Shown: positions 17,116-26,544, counted from the first letter of the stretch. The stretch: 41,764 nt of DNA from Candidatus Pacearchaeota archaeon (GCA_023139205.1 JAGLOA010000006.1:1-41764), one strand, 5' to 3'. Notes: generated by a model not told the origin, from the sequence alone. Program-made: numbers and translations.

Positions 17116-20100
17116 ATGAAAAGAAGTTTAACATTTATTCTTTGTTTATCTTTAATATTAGTTTTGTCTTTATCTTTAATTTCTGCTGGATGGTTTTCTG
17201 ATTTTTTTGGGAGGATTACTGGGAATGTTGTGGAGGGAGAGTGTATTGATTCTGATTCAGGAGACGATATTTATACTAAAGGTTATAGGATAAATAATAA
17301 TTCTAACTATGCAGATTATGGAATAATAAGTTGGGATTATTGCATATATAATCCAGAAATCTCTGGTTCAGGAAGTATAATTAGTGATAGGGATAGGGAA
17401 GTTTTTTCCTGTGAAGGAGAAGATTGTTATGTTATGGAATATCATTGTAAATCTTCTTTATCAGATGCTCATAAAGGGTATATTTGTCCAAATGGCTGTA
17501 ATGATGGGGCTTGTATTGGAGAATCTTTAAACAATGTTACTAATGTCACTTGCATAGATTCTGATGGAGGGAAGAATTATTATGTTGATGGAAAAACATG
17601 TGTTGAAGATAATTGCAAATATGATCAATGTATAGATAGCATATATTTAAGTGAATATTATTGTCAAAATGGGAATGATCGGGGAGATGAATTATTTAAA
17701 TGTTCAAATGGTTGTTCAAATGGAGCTTGTGTTTCTGATGGAGATTTAGGTTTTTGCGGTGATGGGTTTTGTGACGCTGATCTTAATGAAACTTCAGTTT
17801 CATGTCCAGAAGATTGTGAAGAAACTCAATTAACAGAATGTGAAGAGAAGGGAGGGTATTGTGCACATTGGCAGGATAAGTGCAAAGAAGGTTATGTTGG
17901 TTCTGGACCTATGGATTGTCCTTTGGGGAGATCTGCACAATGTTGTGTTCCCGAGGAGGATTGTGGGAAGGAAGGAGAAAAAGTTAATAGAAATCCTTTT
18001 TTAGGAGAAACTGATAAAAAATGTTGTGAGGGTTTGACTGAAATAAAAGTTAGTTTTTCTTATAGTGTATGTGTTAATTGCGGTGATGGTGTTTGCACAA
18101 GTCCTGAAGATGAATCTAATTGTCCAGGGGATTGTGGTGAAGGAAATTTTAATTTAAGCATAGCAACTTTAAAAGATTCTTATTCTATTGGAGAACAAAT
18201 AAAATTAACAGATCCTCCTGAAATTGAGATTAAAGAGGTGGATAAAGGAATTACTGGATTTGTAGTCGATAATAGTTTACAAGATGAAGAAGGTTATGTT
18301 ATCAATGAGTTTAGAAGAGGTGAGATGAATATTTTAACTGAAAGAGGTTTTGAGTCAGAATCAACAAATATTCAGGGTTATATAATTGAACTTAAAGATG
18401 ATCCAATTTTAGTTAAGAAAAATAAATTAGATAAAAAAGCAAAAGATAATGAAGCTAATTTGTTTTTTCAAGCTGTAGCTGTTATTTTGCCAAAAGCATT
18501 AGAACCTGTTCTTCCTTCAAATGTTCAGGATAAATTAGAAAATGAAATAGCTAAAATAAAAAATAATAAAGAGGATTTTAAGAGAGAGGTTTTACGAGTT
18601 TTAGGAAAAAATAGTTTTATTACGGGAAATGTAATTGGAAGTAGTGAATTAGTTGTTCTTGGAGAATATGAAAATGTGTTTAATGGAATTGCTTTAGATA
18701 TTACTCCAGAAGAATCAAAAGAAATTGAAAAAATAAATAGTGTAAAAAGAGTTTATCCCAATTATGAAGTTCATGCAACTTTAATGGATTCTGTTCCGTT
18801 GATTAATGCAGATGATGTTTGGGAGTTGGATGAAGATGGAAATGATTGTTCTGTTTCTGGAAAAATTTGTCTAACTGGTAAAGGTGTAACTATTGGGATA
18901 ATTGATACTGGGGTTGATTATACTCATGAGGATTTAGGAGGTTGTTTTGGAGTTGATTGCAAAGTTGTTGGAGGTTATGATTTTGTTAATTGGGATGATG
19001 ATCCTATGGATGATCATGGACATGGGACTCATTGTGCTGGGATAGCTTCTGGAAATGGAGTTTTAAAAGGTGTTGCTCCTGATTCTGAGGTTTATGCTTA
19101 CAAAGTTTTGGATGCTGGGGGTAGTGGTTCTTTTGCTGGAGTAATTGCAGGAATTGAAAAATCAGTTTTGGATGGTGTTGATATTATTAGTCTGAGTTTA
19201 GGAGGTCCTGGAAATCCAGATGATCCTATGAGCCAAGCAATTGATAATGTTGTTGATGCAGGTGTTGTTGCAGTTATTGCTGCTGGGAATTCTGGACCTG
19301 GTGAGCAAACAATTGGGAGTCCTGGAACAGCAAGAAAAGCGATCACTATTGGAGCTTCTGATAAATCTGATTTAATTGCTAGTTTCAGTTCTAGAGGTCC
19401 TGTAATTTGGGAAGATGAAGATGGAAATGAAAAAGCAATAATAAAACCAGATGTTATTGCTCCTGGAGTTTCTATTTGTGCTGCACAATATGATTCTGCC
19501 TGGGATGACAGAAAATGTTTAGATGAGGAACATATTGCTATTTCAGGAACATCAATGGCAACTCCGCATGTTGCAGGTGCTGTTGCTTTATTGAAACAAA
19601 AAAATCCTGATTGGTCTCCTGATGAAATTAAAATGGCTTTAAGAAATACTGCTGTTGATATTGGGGAAGATGTTAATACTCAGGGTTATGGGAGAATGGA
19701 TGTTTTGGAAGGAATTGAATCTCAAAAACCTTTAGTATTAAATTTGCAAATTAGCAGTAATATTTTAGCAGGAGATATAGAGATTATCGGTTCTGTATTG
19801 GGAGAAAATTTGCAATATTATAAATTAGAATATGCTTCTATTATGAATCTTGATTCGTGGATTGAATTTTATCGAGGATATAATTCTGTAGAAAACGATA
19901 TAATTGGAAATTTAGATACAACTCTAGTTGATGATGGGAAATATATTTTAAGATTAACAGGAGTGGATATTAATGGGAATAATTATTTTGATCAAACAAT
20001 AATAAAAATTAATAATGATGTTAATTATAATTTTATTGATAAAGTACAAGGTTTTTCTTACTTCCACTCTCCTTTTGTTGTTGGAGACGTAAATGGAAAT

Positions 20101-21717
20101 TCTGAAAAAGAGATTATTGCGACAGAAAGTGGGGGTTTTTTTGAACCAAAAATTTGGGTGTGGGACAAAGATGGAAATGTCTTGAGTGGATGGCCAAAAA
20201 AGATTGATTATTGGAAATTTGTTACGGGCAATCTTGTATATGCTCCTGCTCTTTCAGATATAGATAATGACGGAATAAATGAAGTTTTATTAGTAAGTGG
20301 AAAAATGGTTTATGCTTGGAATGGAGATGGTACTAATATTCCAGGATTTCCTCTTGATATAGATCCAGATGGTTTAATAAATGGCAATGCCCCTGAATCT
20401 CATGAGGCGAGATTTCCCCATTTTTCTGTTGGAGATTTAGATAATGATGGTAATAAAGAAATAGTTTCTATATTATCCTCTGCTCCATTTAGTTTATATA
20501 ATCTCGAAGGAAAAACGGCCCCTGGAGTTTTGTATATTTTTGATAATGTTGGACAAATTCACACAATAAAAATTTTAAATGGGATTCCAAATTCTGCTCC
20601 TGCTATTGGAGATCTTAATCAAGATGGTAAAAAGGAAATAGTTGTTACATTAATTAATTGCAATGATGAATCTACCTCTTGTGGACAGAGCGAAGGTAGT
20701 AAAGTTATTGTTTTAAATAAAGAAGGAGAGGTACTTAATGGCTGGCCTGTTATAATTCCTGATTCACAAATTGTGAAATCTCCTATTCTTGGGGATTTAA
20801 ATAAAGATGGAACTTTGGAAATACTTGTTGTATTGTTTGATGTTAATACAAGGAGTTGGAAACTTGTAATATTTGATTCAATTGGAAATATAATTGATGA
20901 AATTGTCCTTAGAGATCTCAATCTTGAAGGATTACCTTTTTTATATCCAGATATATCTCTCGGTGATGTTGATGGAGATAATTTCCCTGAGATTATTTCA
21001 AGAGATGGAGAAAAAGTTATAATCTTAGATAAAGATGGAAATAAACTAAATGAAAAAAAGATCTCTTCAACAAGTCCAGCTTATTCTTTAATTGGAGATG
21101 TGGATGCGGATGGAGATAAAGAAATTTTAATTTGGGATGCAGATGAATTTAAAGTTCTTGATAAAAATTTAAATTTGGAGTATGTTAGGTTTACTAATGA
21201 TTTTGGTTATATGGCGGGATTAATAATAACTGATTTAGAAGAAGATAATACCTTGGATATAGTTGGGATTAGTGAATTTGGGAATGTATTTTTATGGAAA
21301 GATTTAGCGATGGATTATGATTCATCAACAATGGATTGGCCAATGTTTCAACACGACCCACAACACACAGGTTGTTATAATTGCGATTTAGGAATAACAC
21401 CACAACCTGAAAGACCTCAATCAAAAATTGTTAATCATGGGAATTTTGATTTGACCGGAAATTTAATTATTAAAATCCAGAAAAAAGTTGGAGAAGAGTG
21501 GCAGGATTATCTGATTCCAGTTAATCAGGAAATAACTGTTCCTGTAAATTGTCTTATAAAATTAGATGTAGGAAAAGATGATTTAGGGAATCAAGTTTTT
21601 GCAGGTTTTAATAATCTGGATGTTTCTTTGAATGAAACAGGAGAGTATAGAGTTTATGCAGAATTTTTGGAGAAGGGTGCGAGTTGGGAATTTGAAGTTT
21701 TAGGACCAATGATTTAA
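17116..21717 (+). CDS. Secreted S8 subtilase with Cys-rich N-terminal modules and FG-GAP/VCBS-like propeller repeats
   Basis: Signal peptide; catalytic triad IIDTGVDYTHEDLGG, DHGHGTHCAGIASG, SGTSMATPHVAGA; repeated GDxDxDGxxEI motifs. Confidence 0.93.
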   Translation: MKRSLTFILCLSLILVLSLSLISAGWFSDFFGRITGNVVEGECIDSDSGDDIYTKGYRINNNSNYADYGIISWDYCIYNPEISGSGSIISDRDREVFSCEGEDCYVMEYHCKSSLSDAHKGYICPNGCNDGACIGESLNNVTNVTCIDSDGGKNYYVDGKTCVEDNCKYDQCIDSIYLSEYYCQNGNDRGDELFKCSNGCSNGACVSDGDLGFCGDGFCDADLNETSVSCPEDCEETQLTECEEKGGYCAHWQDKCKEGYVGSGPMDCPLGRSAQCCVPEEDCGKEGEKVNRNPFLGETDKKCCEGLTEIKVSFSYSVCVNCGDGVCTSPEDESNCPGDCGEGNFNLSIATLKDSYSIGEQIKLTDPPEIEIKEVDKGITGFVVDNSLQDEEGYVINEFRRGEMNILTERGFESESTNIQGYIIELKDDPILVKKNKLDKKAKDNEANLFFQAVAVILPKALEPVLPSNVQDKLENEIAKIKNNKEDFKREVLRVLGKNSFITGNVIGSSELVVLGEYENVFNGIALDITPEESKEIEKINSVKRVYPNYEVHATLMDSVPLINADDVWELDEDGNDCSVSGKICLTGKGVTIGIIDTGVDYTHEDLGGCFGVDCKVVGGYDFVNWDDDPMDDHGHGTHCAGIASGNGVLKGVAPDSEVYAYKVLDAGGSGSFAGVIAGIEKSVLDGVDIISLSLGGPGNPDDPMSQAIDNVVDAGVVAVIAAGNSGPGEQTIGSPGTARKAITIGASDKSDLIASFSSRGPVIWEDEDGNEKAIIKPDVIAPGVSICAAQYDSAWDDRKCLDEEHIAISGTSMATPHVAGAVALLKQKNPDWSPDEIKMALRNTAVDIGEDVNTQGYGRMDVLEGIESQKPLVLNLQISSNILAGDIEIIGSVLGENLQYYKLEYASIMNLDSWIEFYRGYNSVENDIIGNLDTTLVDDGKYILRLTGVDINGNNYFDQTIIKINNDVNYNFIDKVQGFSYFHSPFVVGDVNGNSEKEIIATESGGFFEPKIWVWDKDGNVLSGWPKKIDYWKFVTGNLVYAPALSDIDNDGINEVLLVSGKMVYAWNGDGTNIPGFPLDIDPDGLINGNAPESHEARFPHFSVGDLDNDGNKEIVSILSSAPFSLYNLEGKTAPGVLYIFDNVGQIHTIKILNGIPNSAPAIGDLNQDGKKEIVVTLINCNDESTSCGQSEGSKVIVLNKEGEVLNGWPVIIPDSQIVKSPILGDLNKDGTLEILVVLFDVNTRSWKLVIFDSIGNIIDEIVLRDLNLEGLPFLYPDISLGDVDGDNFPEIISRDGEKVIILDKDGNKLNEKKISSTSPAYSLIGDVDADGDKEILIWDADEFKVLDKNLNLEYVRFTNDFGYMAGLIITDLEEDNTLDIVGISEFGNVFLWKDLAMDYDSSTMDWPMFQHDPQHTGCYNCDLGITPQPERPQSKIVNHGNFDLTGNLIIKIQKKVGEEWQDYLIPVNQEITVPVNCLIKLDVGKDDLGNQVFAGFNNLDVSLNETGEYRVYAEFLEKGASWEFEVLGPMI
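20060..21290 (+). repeat. FG-GAP/VCBS-like calcium-binding beta-propeller repeat region inside the subtilase
   Basis: GDVNGNSEKEI, SDIDNDGINEV, GDLDNDGNKEI, GDLNQDGKKEI, GDLNKDGTLEI, GDVDGDNFPEI, GDVDADGDKEI, TDLEEDNTLDI; boundaries approximate. Confidence 0.8.
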
Positions 21718-21729
21718 TTTTTTGAATAT

Positions 21730-23277
21730 CTAATTCAACTTCTTCTGAAAATTTAATTTATTCCCGTTAGCTAAATCTTCTTTTATTATTTTTATTGCTG
21801 TGTGCATTTTTTTCTCTTTTGCTTTTGAGACATAATAAAAAGTTTCATCTCTTGTTTTTTTTGTTATAAGCACAATTAATTTTCCTTTCATTAATCTTGC
21901 TGTTCTCCCTGCTCTTTGAATTGTTCTTATTGCAGAAGGAACTGGTTCATAAAAAATTACTGCATTTACCTCGGGAATATCTAATCCTTCTTCGGCGATG
22001 CATGTTGCACATAAAACATTTATATTTCCCTCAGAAAAATCCTGAATTATTTTTTTTTGTTGTTTTTGACTTAAACCTCCATTGTTTTTGTCTGCCTGCC
22101 CAACAAAAACTTTTGCATTTATTCCCTGAGTTTCATTTATCTTTTTTGAAATTGTCTTGGCTGTTTCTCTAAATTGAGTAAAAATAATAATTTTTATTTT
22201 TTCATTTTTTGATTTTTCTTTTTGAATAATTTCTTCAATTTTTTGAAGTTTTGGATGTTCTATATTTTTTGAAAGAAGTTCATTTGAGCTCATAAATATA
22301 AAATTAAATTCAGGTTTTGCTACAAGTTTTACAACCCCCTTACTTTTTCTTTTTGCTGCTTGATTAAATAAGTCTTTGAGGTATTTGTTAAATCCTCCAA
22401 GAGTCTGGGTTTCTAAAAGTTCTAAAGCATGCTGGAGTTTTATTGCCTGAGCACATGCACTTACTCCCAACATATAATTGAAATTTTTATTTCCTCTTAC
22501 AATTGAACCAATCATGGTTTTTTGCAATTTTAATAAATTTGTTTTTGAAACAGGCCCCCATAAAACTCCTCGTCTTTTCATTTCTTCAATATATCCATTA
22601 AAAAGTTTTAGAAGAACCTGCTTTATTTCTTCAAATTCAGAAGGAAATTCAACTGTTATTTTTTCAAATTCTCTTTCCTGCAAATATTGTTTTACTTCTG
22701 GACTTTCTCTTGTCATTAATTCTACTTCTTCTATGGAAAGATTTTTGCATATTTCTTTTATTTTTGAGATTTCACTTCCTGGTGAGGCTGTTAATCCCAA
22801 GATTCTTGGATTTTGGGATTGATTTTGGTATTGCTGGGCAACATAATTGTAATCATAATTTTTTATGCATCTGTGGGCTTCGTCTTCTATTAAAAGGCAG
22901 ACTTCATTGAAATTGTAGAGGTTTTTTTTTAAATCATTTGCAACACATTGAGGGGTCGAAAAAATTATATCTGCTGTTTGAAATATTTTTTTTCTTTGCT
23001 CTGCTTTTACCATACCGGTAAATAATTGCATGTCCCCAAATAATTCTGGAAGGTGTTTTTTGAAAAAAACTAAATGTTGTTCTGCTAAAGGTTTTGTTGG
23101 TGCAAGGAAAACAACTTTTTCTCCTGGAAACTCCTGCATTCTTTTTATTGTGAGCATTAATGCAATAAGTGTTTTTCCCAGCCCTGTTGGAAGAACTACC
23201 AAACAATTTTTTTTAACACAACTTTCAAAAATTTTTTGTTGATATTCTCTTGGAGTAATATTTTTTAAAAATCCCAT
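21730..23277 (-). CDS. Hef-type SF2 helicase (helicase half)
   Basis: LPTGLGKTLIAL, IEDEAHR, GLTASPG, FTQFRETAKTI, EEGLDIPEVNAVIFYEPVPSAIRTIQRAGRTAR. Confidence 0.93.
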   Translation of the reverse strand: MGFLKNITPREYQQKIFESCVKKNCLVVLPTGLGKTLIALMLTIKRMQEFPGEKVVFLAPTKPLAEQHLVFFKKHLPELFGDMQLFTGMVKAEQRKKIFQTADIIFSTPQCVANDLKKNLYNFNEVCLLIEDEAHRCIKNYDYNYVAQQYQNQSQNPRILGLTASPGSEISKIKEICKNLSIEEVELMTRESPEVKQYLQEREFEKITVEFPSEFEEIKQVLLKLFNGYIEEMKRRGVLWGPVSKTNLLKLQKTMIGSIVRGNKNFNYMLGVSACAQAIKLQHALELLETQTLGGFNKYLKDLFNQAAKRKSKGVVKLVAKPEFNFIFMSSNELLSKNIEHPKLQKIEEIIQKEKSKNEKIKIIIFTQFRETAKTISKKINETQGINAKVFVGQADKNNGGLSQKQQKKIIQDFSEGNINVLCATCIAEEGLDIPEVNAVIFYEPVPSAIRTIQRAGRTARLMKGKLIVLITKKTRDETFYYVSKAKEKKMHTAIKIIKEDLANGNKLNFQKKLN

Positions 23278-23286
23278 GTTCTTAAT

Positions 23287-23952
23287 TTAAATTATTAAGA
23301 TTGAATAAAAAAGACCTATTAAAACTATGGATGCTAAGAAGCACCAGATTATTTTGTTCCCAAAAAATATTTTGTTCCCGTCTAAATCTGAGATTGGAAT
23401 CATGTTAAAGAAAGCATAATAAATATTTAATCTGGCAAATTCCTGGAATCCAATTAAATATCCTGCTATTGCTAAGATTATGTTCATTACAATTCCTGCA
23501 GCTGCAATTAATCCGATATGGTTTTCAGTTATTTCTGAAAAAGAATATAATCCATGTCTTTTTGCTGCTCTGTGAATTTTTGGTTTAACTTCAAAAACAA
23601 GTGAAGCCATCCAAACAAAACTTTTGAAAGGGAAAAGAATTAATTTTGAAATTATTGGAAAAAATGCTCCTGCTGGAAAAGGTCTTTTGAATTCTCTGGA
23701 AGGATGGCTTCCTCTTTTAAATTTCCAAAACAAAAATAATAAACCAACCCTTTTTATTTCCCATAACTTGATTTCTATTTCTGATTCAAGGTAAAAACTT
23801 GCAACTTTTTTTGCAGTGAGATTCATTCCGATAATTATAGATACTGCTAAAATTGTATCTAGAAAAATTTGAAAAGAAGCTATTAAGCTAATTGAAAAGG
23901 AAATAATTAGAGTCGCAATACTTATGGAGATTATCTCTTTTTTGTTTAACAT
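23287..23952 (-). CDS. M50 (site-2 protease)-like membrane protein, HExxH absent
   Basis: C-terminal FFNMIPISDLDGNKIFFG resembles the M50 NPxxDG motif; N-terminal helix has no HExxH. Confidence 0.6.
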   Translation of the reverse strand: MLNKKEIISISIATLIISFSISLIASFQIFLDTILAVSIIIGMNLTAKKVASFYLESEIEIKLWEIKRVGLLFLFWKFKRGSHPSREFKRPFPAGAFFPIISKLILFPFKSFVWMASLVFEVKPKIHRAAKRHGLYSFSEITENHIGLIAAAGIVMNIILAIAGYLIGFQEFARLNIYYAFFNMIPISDLDGNKIFFGNKIIWCFLASIVLIGLFYSILII

Positions 23953-24054
23953 ATTTTGTCTATGTAAATATTTCTTATAAATTTTGTTATTAAAGGAATA
24001 TGGAAAAATATTTAAAGAAGATATTATAATTATTTTTATGAGGAGTATTTATAG

Positions 24055-24333
24055 ATGAGAATAAAGAAGATTACTGATGTTCTGGGAACTAAAGTGTATA
24101 CTGATTTCGGAGATTATTTTGGAGAAGTTGAAGAAGCTAATTTGTCTGAAAATAAGATTGATGGATGGAGGATAAAAGTTGGAGGAAATATTATGTCTTT
24201 AATTGGAGGAGCAAAAGGAGTGATTATCCCTCATCAATTTGTCAGGGCTATTAGTGATATTTTTATAATAAATAAATCAGCTTTACCAAGTCCTGATGAA
24301 CAAATTGAGGAAATTCCTGAAGATTTAATATAA
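24055..24333 (+). CDS. PRC-barrel-like domain protein
   Basis: VLGTKVYTDFGDYFGEVEEANLSENKIDGWRIKV...VIIPHQFVRAISDIFII. Confidence 0.75.
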   Translation: MRIKKITDVLGTKVYTDFGDYFGEVEEANLSENKIDGWRIKVGGNIMSLIGGAKGVIIPHQFVRAISDIFIINKSALPSPDEQIEEIPEDLI

Positions 24334-24334
24334 G

Positions 24335-24829
24335 ATGGCTGACACAATTTTTCAACATTTTATAGTCCAGGATTTTATTTTACCTTTTCTGTTAATTTTT
24401 ACCCTTGTATTTGCAATTCTTGAAAAAACAAAACTTCTAGGAGATGGAAAAAAACAACTTAATGCGATTGTTGCTTTTGTTATTGGATTAATTTTTGTTA
24501 CTGCTGTTTTTCCTAAAGAGGTGGTGGGTAATTTAATGTTATTTTTAACTGTTGCACTTGTGATCATGTTTGTGATCATGTTGCTTTGGGGGTTTGTGTT
24601 TGGAGATATTAAAGACGGATTTAAACCTGAAGGGTGGATGAAAATAGGTCTGGGCCTTATAATTGGTATTGCTACAATTGCCGCTGTTATTTGGGCAGTA
24701 GGGATTAGAGGAGGAATAATTGATTTCTTGTTTAGACAAAGCTGGAGTTCAACTTTTTGGACAAATTTCTCTTTTGTAATAATTGTTGTGCTTGTTTTAG
24801 TATATTTTATAAGAAAACCTAAAGGTTAA
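24335..24829 (+). CDS. Multi-TM membrane protein, paralog of 24878-25456
   Basis: LPFLLIFTLVFAILEKTKLLGDGKKQLNAIVAFVIGLI shared in pattern with its neighbour. Confidence 0.75.
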   Translation: MADTIFQHFIVQDFILPFLLIFTLVFAILEKTKLLGDGKKQLNAIVAFVIGLIFVTAVFPKEVVGNLMLFLTVALVIMFVIMLLWGFVFGDIKDGFKPEGWMKIGLGLIIGIATIAAVIWAVGIRGGIIDFLFRQSWSSTFWTNFSFVIIVVLVLVYFIRKPKG

Positions 24830-24877
24830 GAACTAATATTTAGAAACATATTTAAACAATATTTCTTAATTATTTTT

Positions 24878-25456
24878 ATGTTACAGGGGTTGATTACATT
24901 TGCTTGGGGTAGTTTTAGTGGAGGATTATTTGGAGAGATGTTCCAGTCTTGGGAGCAGGCAGGAGTTTTTAGTTATATGTTGCCTTTCTTGTTAATTTTT
25001 TCTTTGGTTTTTGGAATTTTAACCCAGGTAAAACTTTTTAAGGATGGTAATAAGGCAATTAATGGGATTATTGCACTGGTTGTTTCTTTGATGTCGATTC
25101 AATTTGGAATTGTTTCTGAATTTTTTGCACAGGTTTTCCCGAGAGTTGGTGTTGGCCTGGTTATTTTATTAGTAGTTATGATTTTTTTGGGATTGTTTGC
25201 ACCAGATAGGACATGGGTTACTTATACTCTTTTTGCAGCTGCAGCAGTGATTTTAATAGTTGTTCTTTCAAATTCTGCAACTTCTGTTCAATGGCTTTCT
25301 ACAGGGATTTTATCTCATATTGATTGGCAGTTTATTATGCCTTTTGTAGTTTTGATTGTTTTAGTTGCAGTGGTTATAGGAGGTTCAATGAAACCTAAGG
25401 ATAAACAAGATACAAGTTCTCTTTTCATGAGAAATCTTTTAGGTACTGGAAAGTAA
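24878..25456 (+). CDS. Multi-TM membrane protein, paralog of 24335-24829
   Basis: LPFLLIFSLVFGILTQVKLFKDGNKAINGIIALVVSLM. Confidence 0.75.
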   Translation: MLQGLITFAWGSFSGGLFGEMFQSWEQAGVFSYMLPFLLIFSLVFGILTQVKLFKDGNKAINGIIALVVSLMSIQFGIVSEFFAQVFPRVGVGLVILLVVMIFLGLFAPDRTWVTYTLFAAAAVILIVVLSNSATSVQWLSTGILSHIDWQFIMPFVVLIVLVAVVIGGSMKPKDKQDTSSLFMRNLLGTGK

Positions 25457-25458
25457 AA

Positions 25459-26085
25459 TTATTTTTTCTTAGAAGTTTTTTTGTGAGAACTTGGTTTGTG
25501 TCTTACTGCCTGATTAATTACTTTGCCAAAAGAATCCTGCATCATTGACATTTCTTTTTTTATTCCTTCTATATTTTTTCCATAAGCACCTATTTTTCCT
25601 AAAATTTCAATCTGTAATTTATCAATTATATTTTCCATTCTTTTTAATCTGTCTGCAATATTTTCTATTTTTACTTCTGAAAGTGTTTTAAATTCAACTA
25701 AATCTTCAACTTGTTTTTGTGTTTTTTTAATTTTTTCAGAAAAAACCTGTTCAGCTATTTCAATGGTCATATCGCTACTGGTTGTTTCAGGAGAGTAACC
25801 ATAATTTTCTTCTTGTTGATAAGTTTCTTGTGGTTGAGAAGTGTTGTACATTTCCTGTTCTGGTATTTCCTGGGTTTGAGGATAATAGTTTCCTTGTTCT
25901 GGGTTTGGAGAAGGAGGATTCATTGGTTCTTGTTCATTTTGACTTATTGCGCTTTTTATTTGAGCCTGATTTAGTGCATCATTTATTTCTCTTGGAGAAA
26001 CTCCTTGTTCTTGCAAGCTTCTTACAATTTGTTCATCAGGCATCCCCTGATTTTTCATCTGCGTTATTTGTTCTAAAATTCCCAT
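25459..26085 (-). CDS. Coiled-coil protein with N-terminal UBA/CUE-like helical segment
   Basis: MGILEQITQMKNQGMPDEQIVRSLQEQGVSPREINDAL then Q/P-rich linker and long coiled coil. Confidence 0.65.
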   Translation of the reverse strand: MGILEQITQMKNQGMPDEQIVRSLQEQGVSPREINDALNQAQIKSAISQNEQEPMNPPSPNPEQGNYYPQTQEIPEQEMYNTSQPQETYQQEENYGYSPETTSSDMTIEIAEQVFSEKIKKTQKQVEDLVEFKTLSEVKIENIADRLKRMENIIDKLQIEILGKIGAYGKNIEGIKKEMSMMQDSFGKVINQAVRHKPSSHKKTSKKK

Positions 26086-26130
26086 CTTTTTTTTAAGTTA
26101 AGGATGTTTATAAAAATTCCTTTTGTGTAA

Positions 26131-26460
26131 TTAATCTGTATCTTTTTCTATAAATTTTAAAGGTTGAAACATTTTTGCTTGTTTAGATAATATTTCTAAA
26201 TCTTCTTTTCTTGCAAATTTTGAAAATTCACTTGATGCTGTTTCCAAAAACGAAAGAGTTCTTTCCATGCTTTGTTTTATTATTTCTATTTCTTTTTTCA
26301 TCCCCAAAATTTTTTCATTTATTTCTTCTTTCATTTCTATTACATTTTTCCCTATTAGTAAGAGTCTGTCTTTGAGAATTCTTTGTTTTTCTTCAATGTC
26401 CCTTATTTGAGTATTTGTTTCCCCAAAAGATTGATTTGAATAATTCATTTGTTCTTCCAT
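26131..26460 (-). CDS. Coiled-coil hypothetical protein (109 aa)
   Basis: Heptad-rich sequence; co-oriented with 25459-26085. Confidence 0.6.
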   Translation of the reverse strand: MEEQMNYSNQSFGETNTQIRDIEEKQRILKDRLLLIGKNVIEMKEEINEKILGMKKEIEIIKQSMERTLSFLETASSEFSKFARKEDLEILSKQAKMFQPLKFIEKDTD

Positions 26461-26544
26461 TAAAAATTAAGTTTAAATTAGTTTAAATTTGTTGTGATTG
26501 TTCTGTATAATTAAATTAAAAAGGGTAGATTGTTAAAGAGTTAA

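Noticed and set aside
19098-20921. Minus ORFs inside the subtilase
   Set aside because: Antisense of catalytic and propeller regions
21897-23242. Several ORFs overlapping the Hef helicase
   Set aside because: Shadow frames of a confident SF2 helicase
25711-26096. Plus ORFs 25711-25974 and 25782-26096
   Set aside because: Antisense to the coiled-coil protein; hydrophobic composition is an artefact of Q/E/K-rich coding on the other strand
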